Shown here: in pieces, positions 1 through 7,522 of the stretch
How positions within the stretch are numbered: position 1 is the stretch's first letter
Layout of the letters: each line of letters starts with the position of its first letter
Assembly (NCBI GenBank): GCA_001767575.1
Contig: MELI01000090.1
Span: forward strand, 644-12,248
Direction: 5' to 3'
DNA length: 11,605 nt
From: Candidatus Aquicultor primus
Lineage (GTDB): Bacteria; Actinomycetota; Aquicultoria; Aquicultorales; Aquicultoraceae
Notes under the pieces: generated by a model
Told to the model about the DNA's origin: nothing
Database searches by the model: none
The model's input: the letters and a program-made list of their open reading frames with translations, nothing else
Program-made: the position numbers and the translations under genes

Positions 1-1262
1 GCTGCCGACGCGCTGAGCCCCGCTATCTCTCCCGCTTTACCGTTTACCGCAGCGATCTGCCCCGAAAACGGCGCTCTTAACACGGCGTCTTCAGCTATGG
101 CTTCCGCGCCGGTCAGCGCGGCCTGGGCTTGCTCTATCTGACCCTGCGCCGCCGAAACATCCGCTGCGCGTGCGCCCTCTTTTTGCAGCTGGAGCTGTGC
201 TATTGCAACCTGGCTGCTCTTTATGGCCGTATCGAGCTGACCCTGTGCGGCATCTATTTGGGCTTCGAGACTGGCGTCGTCTTTACCCATCTGGGCTATT
301 TGGAGTGCGATTTCGGCTTGACGAAGCTGGCTCGAGATTATTTGGAGGTCTTCAGTTCGAGAACCGGATGTCGCTAGGTCGTATTGGGAATATGCCGTAT
401 CGTACGCTTTTTCGGCCGCGTTTATCTGCGCTTGCGCAGCCTGGTTGGCTTGCGCGTTTTGCACCTGCACCCTATCGTATGCCCTTACAGCCCCATCGTA
501 TGCCGCCTTCAATTGCAGGTTTTCGATGGTCGCCGTGTTCTCTTGCCAAATATTCAACGTCGACGTAACAGCCTGAGCCGCCTCGGCTAAAGTCGCGGCA
601 TTAAGGCTGTCGACCTTATCCTTGCTTTCCTGGGCGTTCTTCAATCCTTGGAGTGCCTGGTTCAGCTGCGAAGAAGCCAGGGTCTTTTCTTCCATGCGTA
701 CGCCGGCCTGTGCTTTGGTCAACTGCTTGCTCGCGATATAGACACTCTCTTCAGCGCTGCTGACATTAAACGCGGATCTTTTCTTGCTCTGCTCCACTAT
801 CTTGTTGGCGGTTTTAAGACTGCGGCGCGCGTTCGCAATAGCGGTACTGGCTTGGCTGACAGAGGCTTCCGCGACCCCTATCTCGCCTTTACTGCGCCCG
901 GAGCGCAGCTTGCTCAAGCTTGCTTGCGCGATTTTGAGGCCGGCTTCCGCTTGTCGTATCTGCGGGTTGATGGAGGTCAAATCCAACTCGGCCAGAACCT
1001 GGCCGGAGACGACCGTATCGCCCTTCTTGACTCTAAGCGCGGCGATTTTTCCGCCGGTCTTAAAGCTCAAGTCGGCGCGGCTCGGCAGCGTCACCTTAGC
1101 CGGCGCCGAAACAAAAATCTCTATATCGTCCTTGGTAACTGTCGAAGTCTCGATAGTCACACCGCTACGCGACAGCGATATCTGCCACCAGGCGATTGCG
1201 GCAATAACGATTAGTCCGAGCACCGCGAATATGATTTTGCGATTTAATCTTAGCCTTGCCAT
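1..1262 (-). CDS. HlyD/RND-type membrane-fusion (periplasmic adaptor) protein, 3' end cut by window edge
   Basis: Open minus-strand frame from the ATG at 1262 to the left edge, 420 residues with no stop. A basic N-terminus is followed by one membrane anchor (about residues 9-27). Residues 64-97 look like the first half of a biotinyl/lipoyl-like barrel (FKTGGKIAALRVKKGDTV, then GQVLAELD). A long Ala/Gln/Leu-rich coiled coil follows (about 98-390), and the second lipoyl half begins at about 392 (VLRAPFSGQIAAVNGKAGE). This is the standard order of HlyD/MacA/AcrA-type adaptors, which link an inner-membrane ABC or RND pump to an outer component. The remaining beta-barrel domains and the pump should lie to the left. 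A GGAAGGG SD lies about 10 nt before the start. A two-codon ATG-GTG-TAA reading overlaps the start. Family assignment is firm; the partner and cargo cannot be seen. Confidence 0.88.
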   Translation of the reverse strand, partial: MARLRLNRKIIFAVLGLIVIAAIAWWQISLSRSGVTIETSTVTKDDIEIFVSAPAKVTLPSRADLSFKTGGKIAALRVKKGDTVVSGQVLAELDLTSINPQIRQAEAGLKIAQASLSKLRSGRSKGEIGVAEASVSQASTAIANARRSLKTANKIVEQSKKRSAFNVSSAEESVYIASKQLTKAQAGVRMEEKTLASSQLNQALQGLKNAQESKDKVDSLNAATLAEAAQAVTSTLNIWQENTATIENLQLKAAYDGAVRAYDRVQVQNAQANQAAQAQINAAEKAYDTAYSQYDLATSGSRTEDLQIISSQLRQAEIALQIAQMGKDDASLEAQIDAAQGQLDTAIKSSQVAIAQLQLQKEGARAADVSAAQGQIEQAQAALTGAEAIAEDAVLRAPFSGQIAAVNGKAGEIAGLSASA

Positions 1263-1567
1263 TACACCATTATTCCCTTCCTGCCCAGGCCGGAAAACGT
1301 TCCAAATCCCGCCCAAAATCTCACGCGTCTAATCTTTCACCCATATATAGTAACACTGCGAGCAGCATCTTTGTGACAACGCTCAGAAATAATCAAGCAA
1401 AAATCCTTAAACATTCGCTATCGCTTGCTCGCTCGATAGGCGTAGTTTAAAGAAATCGTTTATAGCTTTATCGCTAATATGCTTGTAAATGACAACAAGA
1501 TAAGCTATTAGATCGCGTGTTTTTGCCTAAAAATCGCGGCTAGAAGATGGACTTGCGGATGAAATGG
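1263..1567. other. 305-base AT-rich intergenic spacer
   Basis: No convincing gene lies between the adaptor and the Yip1-family gene. It should hold the adaptor promoter and the end of the upstream transcript. A weak interrupted inverted repeat at 1514-1538 (CGCG and TTTTT arms around GCCT) could be a poor terminator for the Yip1 gene. A TACTAT box near 1345-1355 on the minus strand has no well-spaced -35 partner. No RNA element was recognised. Confidence 0.5.
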
Positions 1568-2251
1568 CTACGCACCGCCGACAGCCCTGCCTATCGCACT
1601 AGCGGCAACCGCGACTATGGTCCCAGCCGTCCAGTAGCCGATGACGACCGCCGCCGCCTTGCCCTTCGATAGCTTGTAAACAATCGATAACGCGACGGCA
1701 ACGAGCGCAAACGACCAAATCGCGAAGATATCGATTCTCCCCAAAAAAGTGCCTAGGATGCTGGTCGCCTGGTCGCGCGGGAGCATCGCGGTAAAGCCGG
1801 GCATTACAAGCGTCTTACTAAAAACTGTATTTATCGAAAACACGAGCTGCTGCACTACTATCGGCATATTCGCATATGCGATTGCCGCGAGCCCAACCGC
1901 AAAGCGCGCGGAACCGCCGAGCATCGAAGAGACGAGATGAAGGAGCCCGACCTGTATGAGAATCGAGACAATCGCCGCAATCAGCGTCGAGACCATGGTT
2001 ATGACCTTGGCGATAGGCGAGTTTAGCATTTGCTGCGCCTGTTCGAGCTGCTCCGGCGACATCTGGCTCGATTGGCGCATCATCTCCTGCTGGGCAAACT
2101 CCGTGGCCAGCGGCGCGCTGATGTACGCATAAAGCATTGCAGCCAAGATAAAGACAATTGCCGGAACCCACCAGGCCGGTTTCTCTTTGATACGCTCAAA
2201 CGCCGCCGTCGGGCTGAATATCACCCGAAAAAGATTTGCAAACGCTTCCAT
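1568..2251 (-). CDS. Yip1-family integral membrane protein
   Basis: A 227-residue polytopic membrane protein. It opens with an amphipathic stretch (MEAFANLFRVIFSPTAAFER) that is typical of bacterial YIP1-domain (PF04893) proteins. About five hydrophobic segments follow (roughly residues 27-47, 84-104, 113-133, 172-190 and 200-220), with a polar Met/Gln-rich loop between the first two. The frame also has an ATG at 2266, but that ATGGGAGGG is better read as the SD: GGGAGGG lies 6 nt before the ATG at 2251, which is chosen here. The role of bacterial Yip1 proteins is poorly known. They often sit beside membrane transport genes, which fits the HlyD-type adaptor downstream, but the 305-base gap argues against tight coupling. 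It may be co-transcribed with the 70-residue membrane protein upstream (89-nt gap). Confidence 0.8.
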   Translation of the reverse strand: MEAFANLFRVIFSPTAAFERIKEKPAWWVPAIVFILAAMLYAYISAPLATEFAQQEMMRQSSQMSPEQLEQAQQMLNSPIAKVITMVSTLIAAIVSILIQVGLLHLVSSMLGGSARFAVGLAAIAYANMPIVVQQLVFSINTVFSKTLVMPGFTAMLPRDQATSILGTFLGRIDIFAIWSFALVAVALSIVYKLSKGKAAAVVIGYWTAGTIVAVAASAIGRAVGGA

Positions 2252-2340
2252 AAAACACCCTCCCACGCTAGCGTTAAATAATCATATCAGACATTTCACA
2301 ACACCGTTCGATACACGCAACGTCATAGCTATTGTGCTTA

Positions 2341-2553
2341 TTATTTAATTATTACGCCCGCCTCTTTCATCTTTTTGTGAATCGGCCACTCGGTAAAGGC
2401 CAGGTAACGGAGGACCAAAAAACCTACGAAAGGTATGAGCATCGTCAGGCTAAGCGCCCCTGGATAGCCGGCTTTGGAGAAAATCATCCAAAACGGTAGA
2501 ATCATGAAAATACCGATGACTAAGGTCATGATAAATAGTATAGATGTGCTCAC
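2341..2553 (-). CDS. Small two-helix membrane protein
   Basis: A 70-residue protein with a GTG start. AAGGGA lies 6 nt before the start. Two hydrophobic helices (about residues 4-24 and 33-53) flank the motif KAGYPGALSLTMLIPFVGF, and the tail is charged (EWPIHKKMKEAGVIIK). The pattern, lysine-alanine-glycine then a proline-containing second helix and an EWP tail, recalls small uncharacterised membrane proteins widespread in bacteria. I know no function for it. It lies 89 nt upstream of the Yip1-family gene on the same strand, so the two may share a transcript. Confidence 0.7.
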   Translation of the reverse strand: MSTSILFIMTLVIGIFMILPFWMIFSKAGYPGALSLTMLIPFVGFLVLRYLAFTEWPIHKKMKEAGVIIK

Positions 2554-2813
2554 GATAAATCCCTTCGTTTCGTCTTAAACCCAAATGATGCAGCGCGACT
2601 CCATCTTCAAGCCTAGCGCTTGGCTAATAATTCTACATGATACTACAACATTAGCCTTCTGTGAACAATCTTCGGATACATATCGACAAATTTAGCTACT
2701 GACGCATGGTCGGGAAGCGCTCAACAGCCCTACAGGTAATCGTTAAACACATGCAAGTCCGCGCAAAACATGCTAGCCTATTCAAAAATATTCTTGTCGG
2801 GTAAGGAGAGCAT

Positions 2814-3251
2814 ATGGATTACCGGGTCGGAGAAATCGGCAGGGTCGTAGTGGCCCGCTTCAACGGGCATGAGGAAGTCCTCGGCAACCTCAGGGAGATA
2901 GCCAGAAAAGAGAATATGAGAGCCGCAGTCGTCTACCTGGTCGGAGGGATGCAAAAAGGACGGATGGTAGTCGGGCCCGAAAAGGATGAGCTGCCACCGG
3001 TCCCGATCTGGCGCGAAGTCAAAGAGAGCAACGAAGTCCTCGGTATCGGGACCATCTTCTGGGAGGGCGACGAGCCCAAGATACATCTTCACGGCGCCTT
3101 CGGCAAGCGCGACGAGGTCAAAGTCGGCTGCCTGCGGGAGGATTCCGAGGCATTCCTGGTGCTGGAAGCGGTGATGATAGAGCTAAAAGGCATCGACGCA
3201 GTGCGCGAGTTCGACCAGGCGGTGGGCCTGAGCCTGCTGAAGTTGAGCTAA
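2814..3251 (+). CDS. PPC/DUF296 domain protein
   Basis: A 145-residue protein that is almost entirely one PPC (plants and prokaryotes conserved, DUF296, PF03479) domain. Visible hallmarks are the early strand ending in YLVGG (41-45), EVLGIGTIFWEG (75-85) and the signature PKIHLHGAFG (88-97), whose histidines are linked to metal binding in solved bacterial PPC structures. It lacks the AT-hook that makes the plant members DNA-binding, so a DNA-binding role should not be assumed. The protein is probably a soluble, cytoplasmic oligomer of unknown function. AAGGAG lies 5 nt before the ATG. It precedes the NfeD gene by about 216 bases and has no clear operon link to it. The last residues are Leu-rich and end at TAA. 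Confidence 0.85.
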   Translation: MDYRVGEIGRVVVARFNGHEEVLGNLREIARKENMRAAVVYLVGGMQKGRMVVGPEKDELPPVPIWREVKESNEVLGIGTIFWEGDEPKIHLHGAFGKRDEVKVGCLREDSEAFLVLEAVMIELKGIDAVREFDQAVGLSLLKLS

Positions 3252-3358
3252 TCCATTTCTCGAAGCTTGCGACGACCCCCTCGCATTTACTATTGCAGTC
3301 ATAGATAAGACCGTTATATGAACAAGCGCTGTTAGTCCATTCCATTATCGTACTATAG

Positions 3359-3364
3359 TATAAT
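3359..3364 (+). promoter_or_regulatory. Possible -10 box upstream of nfeD
   Basis: A perfect TATAAT at 3359-3364 lies in an AT-rich stretch upstream of the NfeD gene. It overlaps the end of a 10-base perfect palindrome, TACTATAGTA (3351-3360), which could be an operator. No good -35 hexamer is seen at 16-18 bases, so an activator may be needed, or the match may be chance. Confidence 0.35.
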
Positions 3365-3467
3365 TGTTAGCATATGGGAAGAGTTGGGTACTATAACAAG
3401 TGCATATACTGCCCTAAGCCACATCCGGGCATCGGGCTTGGCTTCTATTTATGCGAAACGAGGGTCG

Positions 3468-4883
3468 ATGACACGCAAGCGTATACGAGATTCCCAAGTG
3501 CAGGCAGCTAAAATACAAAAACACAGAACAAAAAGTACGCTCACTATGTCGCGCATCGCCGAATCGGGGCGCTGGGCGGTAAAACTGGTGAGCCTGGCGC
3601 TTGTCATAGTCGCCCTCTTTGCGCTGGGCGCGCCGGCTCAAAACGGCAATCAGGTGATTCTCGCCGATGTCGAAGGCATCATCGACCCGGCCGTCGCCGA
3701 ATACATAAACACCTCGATAGCTACGGCCAAGCGCGAACAGGCCACGGCGCTGCTCATACGCATGGATACACCGGGCGGGCTCGACTCGTCGATGCGCTCG
3801 ATTATTAAAGACATCTTTGCGAGCGAGGTTCCGGTAATCGTCTACGTGGCTCCGACGGGGTCTCGGGCGGCATCCGCCGGCACTTTTATCACCATGGCCG
3901 CGCATGTGGCAGCCATGGCTCCCGGTACCAACATCGGCGCGGCGCACCCGGTTAACATCGCCGGCGATATGCCCGATGATGTGGCAAGAAAGGCTGAGAA
4001 TGACGCGGTGGCCTATATTCGCGGCATCGCCAAAGAGACCGGGCGCAACCAGGACTGGACCGAAGACGCGGTCCGAAAAAGCGTTTCCATCACATCCGAA
4101 AAAGCGCTCGAACTCAACGTCATCGACCACGTTTCGCCAAGCGTCGATTCACTGCTCGACACCATCGACGGCACCTCCGTGAAAACTGCGGCGGGGCGCA
4201 CAACCTTAAAGACGAAAGACGCCGAGGTAGTCGAAAACCCGATGTCGTTCAGGCAACGGATGCTTCACACGCTGGCCAACCCTAACGTCGCCTATCTCCT
4301 GCTTATCCTCGGCTTTTACGGCCTTATCTACGAATTTGCCAACCCGGGCTTCGGTCTCTCCGGCGTCGGCGGCGCCATCTTTATAGTCCTCGGGCTCTAC
4401 TCGATACAAGTTCTCCCCGTCAACTACGCGGGGTTGGTCCTTATCGTCCTCGGGGTCGCTCTGTTAATCGGGGAGGCGTTCAATCCCGGATTCGGGGTGC
4501 TCGGCGCCGGCGGCATAATCGCTATGACCGTCGGTTCGTTCATTCTCTTCGAATCACCGCTCCCGGGACTTCGGGTGTCCCCGTATATAATCTTGCCAAC
4601 AGTCGGGGTGACCGCCGGCTTCATCCTCATCGCGGTGCGGATGGCGTTGCGCGCGCAGAAACAGGCGCCCAGCACCGGTGCCGAAGGGATGATCGGGCTC
4701 GTCGGCGAGGTTCTCACGGCGCTCACCCCGAGGGGCGAGGTCTTCGTCCACGGCGAGCGCTGGTCCGCCGAGAGCATCGAAGGCGAAATCAATGTCGGCG
4801 AAGAGGTCGAAATAGTCAACCTGCAGGGCTTACATTTAAAGGTAAAACGCCATAGTGAGGCGAAAAATATGGAGATTACGTAG
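3468..4883 (+). CDS. nfeD: NfeD-family membrane-bound serine protease (long form, ClpP-like domain plus NfeD domain)
   Basis: Full-length NfeD of the long class, about 471 residues from the ATG at 3468. After an N-terminal membrane/signal segment (about residues 37-55) comes a ClpP-type protease domain: VEGIIDP, MDTPGG, then GSRAASAGTF with the presumed nucleophile Ser136. The general-base lysine of the archaeal homologue PH1510-N (Lys138) appears to match Lys175 (VARKAENDAVAYI). Then come several membrane helices (about 274-390) with NPGFG repeats and a C-terminal OB-fold NfeD domain. These proteases cut C-terminal tails of partner slipins. The slipin gene starts 21 nt downstream, the classical operon pair. 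Start choice is uncertain: TTG at 3384 opens the frame, 3468 has GAGG 4 nt upstream, and ATG at 3546 directly precedes a signal-like segment but lacks an SD. Confidence 0.9.
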   Translation: MTRKRIRDSQVQAAKIQKHRTKSTLTMSRIAESGRWAVKLVSLALVIVALFALGAPAQNGNQVILADVEGIIDPAVAEYINTSIATAKREQATALLIRMDTPGGLDSSMRSIIKDIFASEVPVIVYVAPTGSRAASAGTFITMAAHVAAMAPGTNIGAAHPVNIAGDMPDDVARKAENDAVAYIRGIAKETGRNQDWTEDAVRKSVSITSEKALELNVIDHVSPSVDSLLDTIDGTSVKTAAGRTTLKTKDAEVVENPMSFRQRMLHTLANPNVAYLLLILGFYGLIYEFANPGFGLSGVGGAIFIVLGLYSIQVLPVNYAGLVLIVLGVALLIGEAFNPGFGVLGAGGIIAMTVGSFILFESPLPGLRVSPYIILPTVGVTAGFILIAVRMALRAQKQAPSTGAEGMIGLVGEVLTALTPRGEVFVHGERWSAESIEGEINVGEEVEIVNLQGLHLKVKRHSEAKNMEIT

Positions 4884-4904
4884 ACATGAAGGAGGAGTTT
4901 GCCT

Positions 4905-5684
4905 ATGCCAGGAATCGCAGAGCTTCTGGGGTCGCTTATCCCATTAGCCGTTATTGTCATCCTGATAATCTCGGCGGCAGTCAGGATAGTCCAAGAGTAT
5001 GAGCGGGGCGTCATATTCCGCCTCGGTCGGGTCGTCGGCGCCAAGGGCCCCGGCCTCTTCTTTATCATCCCGATTATCGACAAGATGATAAAGATCGACT
5101 TGCGAACCGTTACGATGGATGTCCCGCCACAGGATGTCATTACCCGCGACAACGTGCCAGTGCGCGTCGATGCGGTCATCTACTTTCGCGTCCTCGACCC
5201 GGTAAAAGCGGTCGTAGAGGTAAGCGACTACATCTTCGCCACCTCACAAATCGCCCAGACGACCCTGCGAAGCGTCCTCGGGCAGGCCGAACTCGATGAC
5301 TTGCTGGCACGCCGCGAGGAGATTAATAAGCGGCTGCGCGAGATTATCGATGGGGCGACCGACCCGTGGGGCATCAAGGTCTCGGACGTCGAGGTCAAAG
5401 CGGTCGACATGCCGCAGGGAATGCAGCGGGCGATGGCGCGCCAAGCCGAGGCCGAGCGCGAGCGGCGCGGCAAGATAATCACCGCCGAGGGCGAGTTCCA
5501 GGCATCTGAGAAGCTGGCGCAGGCCGCCGAAGTCATCGGCAGGCATCCGACCGCGATACAGCTGAGGTTCTTGCAGAGCTTGACCGAGATAGCGGCAGAT
5601 AAGAACTCTACTATTATCTTCCCGCTCCCGATAGAGCTGCTGAAGCCGTTTCTCGATATGACAGGTGGCGGTTCGGAAAAATAG
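4905..5684 (+). CDS. Slipin (stomatin-like SPFH-domain membrane protein)
   Basis: A 259-residue slipin. One N-terminal hydrophobic anchor (about residues 8-27) is followed by the SPFH/band 7 domain with the family signatures [12 protein letters not shown] (31-42), [13 protein letters not shown] (48-60), [15 protein letters not shown] (72-86), and then the Ala/Glu/Arg-rich helix [21 protein letters not shown] (177-196) that forms the oligomeric coiled coil. Slipins assemble into ring-like membrane scaffolds in ordered lipid domains. The NfeD encoded immediately upstream is the expected protease partner. Its hydrophobic C-terminal stretch ([16 protein letters not shown]) resembles the slipin tails cleaved by such proteases. 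An excellent SD, AAGGAGGAG at 4889-4897, lies 7 nt before the ATG at 4905. A TTG at 4899 in the same frame is too close to that SD to be used. A strong terminator follows. Confidence 0.93.
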   Translation: MPGIAELLGSLIPLAVIVILIISAAVRIVQEYERGVIFRLGRVVGAKGPGLFFIIPIIDKMIKIDLRTVTMDVPPQDVITRDNVPVRVDAVIYFRVLDPVKAVVEVSDYIFATSQIAQTTLRSVLGQAELDDLLARREEINKRLREIIDGATDPWGIKVSDVEVKAVDMPQGMQRAMARQAEAERERRGKIITAEGEFQASEKLAQAAEVIGRHPTAIQLRFLQSLTEIAADKNSTIIFPLPIELLKPFLDMTGGGSEK

Positions 5685-5702
5685 TTGTGCCATAGGCTAC
5701 TT

Positions 5703-5739
5703 AAGAGCCGGAATCATGTGGACGATTCCGGCTCTTTTT
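5703..5739 (+). terminator. Rho-independent terminator of the nfeD-slipin operon
   Basis: A perfect 13-bp stem pairs 5703-5715 with 5724-5736 (AAGAGCCGGAATC and its complement). The loop is 8 bases, and T5735-T5739 follow. It lies 19 bases past the slipin stop codon. On the minus strand the hairpin is followed only by TTAAGT-like sequence downstream, so it may terminate the converging YbjQ transcript weakly as well. Confidence 0.93.
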
Positions 5740-5812
5740 GTTCTTCTGAAACATATTTCGACTATCGGCCACTTTGGCTTTGGCTCGCACCCAAGACTAT
5801 CTGTCCGTCCTG

Positions 5813-6133
5813 CTATTTCTTGCTTAGCTTGACCGCAGTTCCGTAGACGAAGAGTTCGGCTGCCGCCTGTGCTATCGATGAAGTCATAAAGCGCACGCAT
5901 ACGATGCCATCGGCTCCCATGCCCTTCGCCTCGGCTATCATGCGGTCGACGGCCTGCTCGCGCGACTCGGCCAGCAGCTTTGTATATTCATGGATCTCCC
6001 CGCCTATCACGTTTCGAAGACCGGCCAGTATATCCTGACCGATATGTCGTGCGCGAACCGTATTGCCGCGCACGATACCGAGCGTTTCGGTTATCTCGTA
6101 TCCGGTCAATTCATCCTGCGTCGTCATCAACAT
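5813..6133 (-). CDS. YbjQ-family (UPF0145, heavy-metal-binding domain) protein
   Basis: A 106-residue protein at the usual full length of the YbjQ/UPF0145 family (PF01906). Seen in order: the start strand GYEITETLGIVRGNTVRARHIGQDI (about 11-35), the GGEIHEYTKLLAESREQA helix (44-61), and MIAEAKGMGADGIVCVRFMTSS (65-86). The C-terminal strand carries the conserved LFVYGTAVKL (94-103). Family members form a pentameric-type fold and are annotated as putative metal binders. No reaction is known, and here the only cysteine is Cys79. The ATG at 6133 is chosen because AGGAG lies 9 nt upstream. A second in-frame ATG at 6127 is farther from it. It is 47 nt downstream of the RDD gene and probably shares its transcript. 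Confidence 0.87.
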   Translation of the reverse strand: MLMTTQDELTGYEITETLGIVRGNTVRARHIGQDILAGLRNVIGGEIHEYTKLLAESREQAVDRMIAEAKGMGADGIVCVRFMTSSIAQAAAELFVYGTAVKLSKK

Positions 6134-6180
6134 CTTTTTTCACTCCTGCGTCTCGACATCGTTCATTTTCTAAGCGGGAC

Positions 6181-6627
6181 CTACTGCGGTTTAGCCTTGA
6201 CGGCCAGCGTACCGGCAATGACGTCATGTATGGCGCGGTGCTCTTTGTCGGTCGAAAGTTTGTAGAGATTAAGCAACGAGAAGAGAATTCCCATAAACGC
6301 TACGAAGGTGTTACTTATAATGCCTATCCCGAAGAACAGCTTCACCCACGGGCGAAAAAAACACTGCTTCATGGTTGGTTTGCCCTGGGTCAAGTAGTCG
6401 ATTACAGTAATGCCCATGATGCGCTTGCCGACCGTCGTGCCCAGCTTAAAGACCATCAACGCTTCGTATACGATGAATGCTGCGGTGATGATGAACGTCC
6501 TGATATCGATGACGCCCGGGAACGTATTGGGCTTAAGGACAGTGACGTTGAGTAAGAGCACGACGAGAAACCCGTCTATCAATACAGCGATGATGCGCGG
6601 CAAAGGACCGACGTTACTGCTCTCCAC
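6181..6627 (-). CDS. RDD-family membrane protein
   Basis: An RDD-domain (PF06271) membrane protein of 148 residues. The domain starts with the conserved Arg-Asp pattern (PRIIAVLIDGFLVVLLL, residues 9-25). A second helix is at about 45-62, then KLGTTVGKRIMGITV (62-76), which is the central RDD signature. A third hydrophobic region covers about 95-120, and HRAIHDVIAGTLAV closes it (about 130-143). RDD proteins are small membrane proteins of mostly unknown role; some act in ion transport or stress tolerance. The open frame begins with GTG at 6636, but this codon overlaps the SD GGGAGG (6641-6636). The in-frame GTG at 6627, 8 nt after the SD, is the better start. An extended -10 promoter lies just upstream. 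Confidence 0.85.
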   Translation of the reverse strand: MESSNVGPLPRIIAVLIDGFLVVLLLNVTVLKPNTFPGVIDIRTFIITAAFIVYEALMVFKLGTTVGKRIMGITVIDYLTQGKPTMKQCFFRPWVKLFFGIGIISNTFVAFMGILFSLLNLYKLSTDKEHRAIHDVIAGTLAVKAKPQ

Positions 6628-6656
6628 AACATCCACCTCCCAGGGTCTATGTTGTC

Positions 6657-6665
6657 AGTATACCA
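6657..6665 (-). promoter_or_regulatory. Extended -10 promoter of the RDD-YbjQ unit
   Basis: On the minus strand, TGG directly precedes TATACT (TATACT at 6662-6657, TG at 6665-6664), which matches the extended -10 pattern TGnTATAAT in five of six core positions. Transcription would start near 6650, leaving a short leader with the GGGAGG SD at 6641-6636. No clear -35 is needed for this class. The box lies within the 93-base gap after the nucleoside phosphorylase gene. Confidence 0.5.
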
Positions 6666-6720
6666 CCGGTTTTAATATCAAACGATACCTTGCATGCTAT
6701 TCGACCGCTCGGCCGCCGGG

Positions 6721-7509
6721 CTACTCGAACCGGTAGACAAAGCCCTCAAAGGGGATATCCTCGGGATCGACGAGAGCGACGATACCTCTTATCAGCTCCG
6801 GTATGACCTTTGCGGCAAGATTGAGGTTGCGGTCCAAGTTCTCGATTGGCGTCGGCTCGCGGTTTACTCCGTTGGCGTAGTCGATGCCGAAGCCGGCGAG
6901 CAGATAGGGAATTTCGAGTTCGCCGGCGAGTACCGCCTCCGGCCCGCAGGTCTGGCTAATCGCCGTCACGCACGCTACCTGGAGCTGGCGTATCTCCGCC
7001 TTTGAGTTAAAACGTGGGCCGTTGACGTGTCCATATATGCCGCCTTCGACCACGCTTACGTCGATACCACTTGCTGCCTGCACAGCAATAGAACTCATCG
7101 CCGCTGAAAACGGCGAACCGAACATGTAGTGGCCGCGACGCGGCTGCCCCTCTTCGGTGAAGAATGTGCAGATTTCGCCGCCGGGCAGGCGGTTGTCGGG
7201 AAAATAGAGGTCATCGAAGAGAAGCACCTGCGCCAATTCGAGCGAGCCGTCGACAACGCCCATCACCGAGGTGGCGACTATGGCGCGCACCCCAACCCCT
7301 TGCAAGGCATATATGTTGGCGCGATGGTTGATTAAATTCGGCAGGTAATCGTGATTGGCGCCGTGTCGCGCGATAAACGTGACATCGCGCCCGTCTAATA
7401 CGCCGACGACGACGTCGGCCTTGCCGTAAGGCGTCTCCACAATTCTTGTCTCAGCCTTTTCGAGCCCGGGCAAATCGTAGAGCCCCGAGCCGGTGATAAT
7501 CCCAATCAT
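6721..7509 (-). CDS. MTAP-family purine nucleoside phosphorylase, likely acting in the ArsS pathway
   Basis: A 262-residue PNP/UDP-phosphorylase superfamily enzyme of the methylthioadenosine phosphorylase (MTAP) type, which releases adenine and sugar-1-phosphate from 5'-modified adenosines. Seen: the phosphate-loop start IIGIITGSG-like MIGIITGSGLYDL (1-13), RHGANHDYLPNLINHRANIYAL (48-69), ATSVMG (79-84), the nucleoside-binding stretch HVNGPRFNSKAE (161-172) and GFGIDYANGV (206-215). Asp210 matches the adenine-recognising Asp of human MTAP (Asp220). The position of the phosphate-side Met196 is Gln186 here (QTCGPE). The gene starts 13 nt after the ArsS stop, with AAGGG about 10 nt upstream, so the two are tightly coupled. 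The natural substrate may therefore be a 5'-arsinoyl-deoxyadenosine rather than methylthioadenosine. That is inference; an ordinary MTA salvage role is the alternative. Confidence 0.88.
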   Translation of the reverse strand: MIGIITGSGLYDLPGLEKAETRIVETPYGKADVVVGVLDGRDVTFIARHGANHDYLPNLINHRANIYALQGVGVRAIVATSVMGVVDGSLELAQVLLFDDLYFPDNRLPGGEICTFFTEEGQPRRGHYMFGSPFSAAMSSIAVQAASGIDVSVVEGGIYGHVNGPRFNSKAEIRQLQVACVTAISQTCGPEAVLAGELEIPYLLAGFGIDYANGVNREPTPIENLDRNLNLAAKVIPELIRGIVALVDPEDIPFEGFVYRFE

Positions 7510-7522
7510 ATAAAACGCGCCC

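Noticed and set aside
129..1332. Plus-strand frames over the HlyD-type gene
   Set aside because: They are shadows. The minus-strand frame is continuous from 1262 to the edge and carries clear adaptor motifs.
1514..1538. Interrupted hairpin as a terminator of the Yip1 gene
   Set aside because: The stem is broken and mostly A-T with no T tail on the needed strand; kept only as a weak remark.
2778..3092. 104-residue minus-strand frame antisense to the PPC gene
   Set aside because: The plus-strand frame has an AAGGAG SD and PPC motifs; the antisense frame has no recognisable domain.
3267..3286. TGCGA/TCGCA hairpin after the PPC gene
   Set aside because: A 5-bp stem with no T run is too weak to call a terminator.
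3414..5179. Long minus-strand frames antisense to nfeD and the slipin
   Set aside because: GC-skewed codon shadows of well-identified plus-strand genes; they are Arg/Ser/Pro-rich and have no domain.
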